DNA from: Bradyrhizobium sp. ORS 278
GTDB taxonomy: Bacteria > Pseudomonadota > Alphaproteobacteria > Rhizobiales > Xanthobacteraceae
Direction of reading: 5' to 3'
DNA: 64,000 nt
NCBI RefSeq assembly: GCF_000026145.1
Contig: NC_009445.1
Coordinates: forward strand, 5,610,501-5,674,500
Of this stretch, positions 63,078 through 64,000 are shown in pieces. Both the position numbers and the translations under genes were made by a program. The first letter of the stretch is position 1, and every line of letters begins with the position of its first letter. The notes beneath the pieces are model-generated. The model did no database searches. It saw nothing but the letters and a program-made list of their open reading frames with translations, and was not told where the DNA came from.

Positions 63078-64000
63078 ATGTCCAAACGCCACGAGATTCC
63101 CGCGACGCATGAGAGCATGGTGTGGGGCTATCTCGACAGCACCACGCCGCCGGTGCTCGAGGTCGCCTCCGGCGATACGGTGACGCTGCATTCCTTCCCG
63201 GCCGGCGGCAAGGAGACCTTGCCCAAGGACCACAGCATCGTTCCGCCTGCGTACCTCACCGCGCTGGACACCATGATCCAGGGGCCGGGGCCGCATTTCA
63301 TCACCGGCCCGGTCTATGTGAAGGGCGCACAGCCCGGCGACACGCTGCAGGTCGACATCCTCAGTTGCAAGGTCAGCCAGGACTGGGGCTTCGTCTCGAT
63401 CCTGCCCTTGCTCGGCACCCTGCCCGACGAGTTCACCGACTACGAGACCATCCATCCGAAGGTCGATCACGAGCGCCAGGTCTGCATCATGCCCTGGGGC
63501 ACCGAGATCGCGCTCGATCCGTTCTTCGGCATCATCGCGACAGCGCCGCCGCCGGCGTGGGGACGGTGCGGCTCTCCGGTGCCGCGCAGCTTCGGCGGCA
63601 ACATGGACAACAAGGAGCTGCGGCCCGGCACGACGCTGTATCTGCCCGTGTTCAACGAGGGCGCGCTGTTCTTCGCCGGCGATGGCCACGGCGTGCAGGG
63701 TGACGGCGAGGTCTGCATCACCGCGCTCGAGACCGGCGTCACCGGCACCTTCCGCCTCACGGTACGCAAGGACATGGATATCACCTGGCCGTTCGCCGAG
63801 AACGCCACCCACCTGATGTCGATCGGCCTCGACGAGGATCTCGACGACGCCGCCAAGCAGGCGACTCGCGAGATGGTCAAGCATGTCTGCGCCCGCACCA
63901 ACCTGTCGCGCAACCAGGCCTACATGCTGTGCTCGCTGGCCGGCAATCTGCGCGTCACCCAGATGGTGGACGGCAACAAGGGCATCCACATGCTGCTGCC
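63078..64000 (+). CDS. Acetamidase/formamidase-family protein, partial
   Basis: An open frame from ATG 63078 to the window edge (307 residues seen) with no stop. It matches the FmdA/AmdA family, which hydrolyses short amides such as formamide to ammonia and the acid: SGDTVTLHSFPAGGKE, the HFITGPVYVKGAQPGDTL block and FGGNMDNKEL, then ALFFAGDGHGVQGDGEV with its conserved Asp/His. The substrate is unconfirmed. Upstream lies a TGTCA palindrome. Confidence 0.93.
   Translation, partial: MSKRHEIPATHESMVWGYLDSTTPPVLEVASGDTVTLHSFPAGGKETLPKDHSIVPPAYLTALDTMIQGPGPHFITGPVYVKGAQPGDTLQVDILSCKVSQDWGFVSILPLLGTLPDEFTDYETIHPKVDHERQVCIMPWGTEIALDPFFGIIATAPPPAWGRCGSPVPRSFGGNMDNKELRPGTTLYLPVFNEGALFFAGDGHGVQGDGEVCITALETGVTGTFRLTVRKDMDITWPFAENATHLMSIGLDEDLDDAAKQATREMVKHVCARTNLSRNQAYMLCSLAGNLRVTQMVDGNKGIHMLL

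Noticed and set aside
60096..63989. A 1297-residue minus-strand frame over iorB and the amidase
   Set aside because: Shadow of real genes on the plus strand; no ribosome site or domain.

Overview
The window is high-GC alphaproteobacterial DNA, most likely a Bradyrhizobium and probably of the photosynthetic, free-living-diazotroph type. The evidence is a fixR-nifA pair, a contiguous nifHDKENX operon, many Bradyrhizobium-style palindromic intergenic repeats and a complete lanthanide-type methanol oxidation module. No 16S gene, tRNA, nod gene or photosynthesis gene is visible, so the species is inferred.

Positions 1-30000 are a nitrogen-fixation island. Read on the minus strand from right to left it holds: fixR-nifA (28426-25428); a SUF Fe-S assembly operon led by a small ferredoxin (fdx-sufB-sufC-sufD-sufS, 24860-19720); nifH-D-K-E-N-X, two small nif-associated proteins, fdxB and hspQ (18105-9008); a Rieske protein; iscA-nifU(C-terminal)-nifS-nifT-SIR2-like (5026-2075); and nifB plus a second small ferredoxin (1814-1). 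Plus-strand genes sit back to back with these: a molybdenum-hydroxylase accessory homologue with a BFD-type ferredoxin (28741-29935), a receiver-like protein with sufE (18554-19450), an unknown protein with a rhodanese (6798-8505), and an unknown 202-residue protein (5350-5958). Sigma-54 -24/-12 elements lie before nifB, iscA, nifH, the SUF operon, fixR and several of the divergent genes. Eight exact TGT-N10-ACA NifA sites lie beside them. The layout therefore reads as one NifA/RpoN regulon that makes nitrogenase, its cofactor and the extra Fe-S clusters it needs.

Positions 30000-36650 are a mixed zone: an SDR oxidoreductase, several very small proteins, a histidine kinase and a LuxR-type regulator in divergent orientation, S-formylglutathione hydrolase (fghA), and a gene-poor stretch of about 880 bases with a candidate structured RNA and a repeat.

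Positions 36650-59260 are a quinoprotein alcohol-oxidation island. It contains the accessory set that usually accompanies PQQ alcohol dehydrogenases: a DUF3280 protein, a substrate-binding protein, a YVTN beta-propeller, ABC ATPase and permease, a CXXCW protein, a XoxJ-like protein, a relay metallohydrolase and a SoxYZ-like carrier. A nitrate/taurine-type ABC transporter, an isolated pqqA and two PQQ dehydrogenases follow. Both dehydrogenases, an ExaF/PedH-like one and XoxF, carry the extra Asp that marks lanthanide dependence. XoxF is followed by its cytochrome, glutathione-dependent formaldehyde dehydrogenase and Gfa. With FghA this gives methanol to formaldehyde to S-formylglutathione to formate.

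Positions 59500-64000 hold a two-subunit molybdenum aldehyde/isoquinoline-type oxidoreductase, a lone transposase-OrfA-like DNA-binding protein and an acetamidase/formamidase cut by the window edge.
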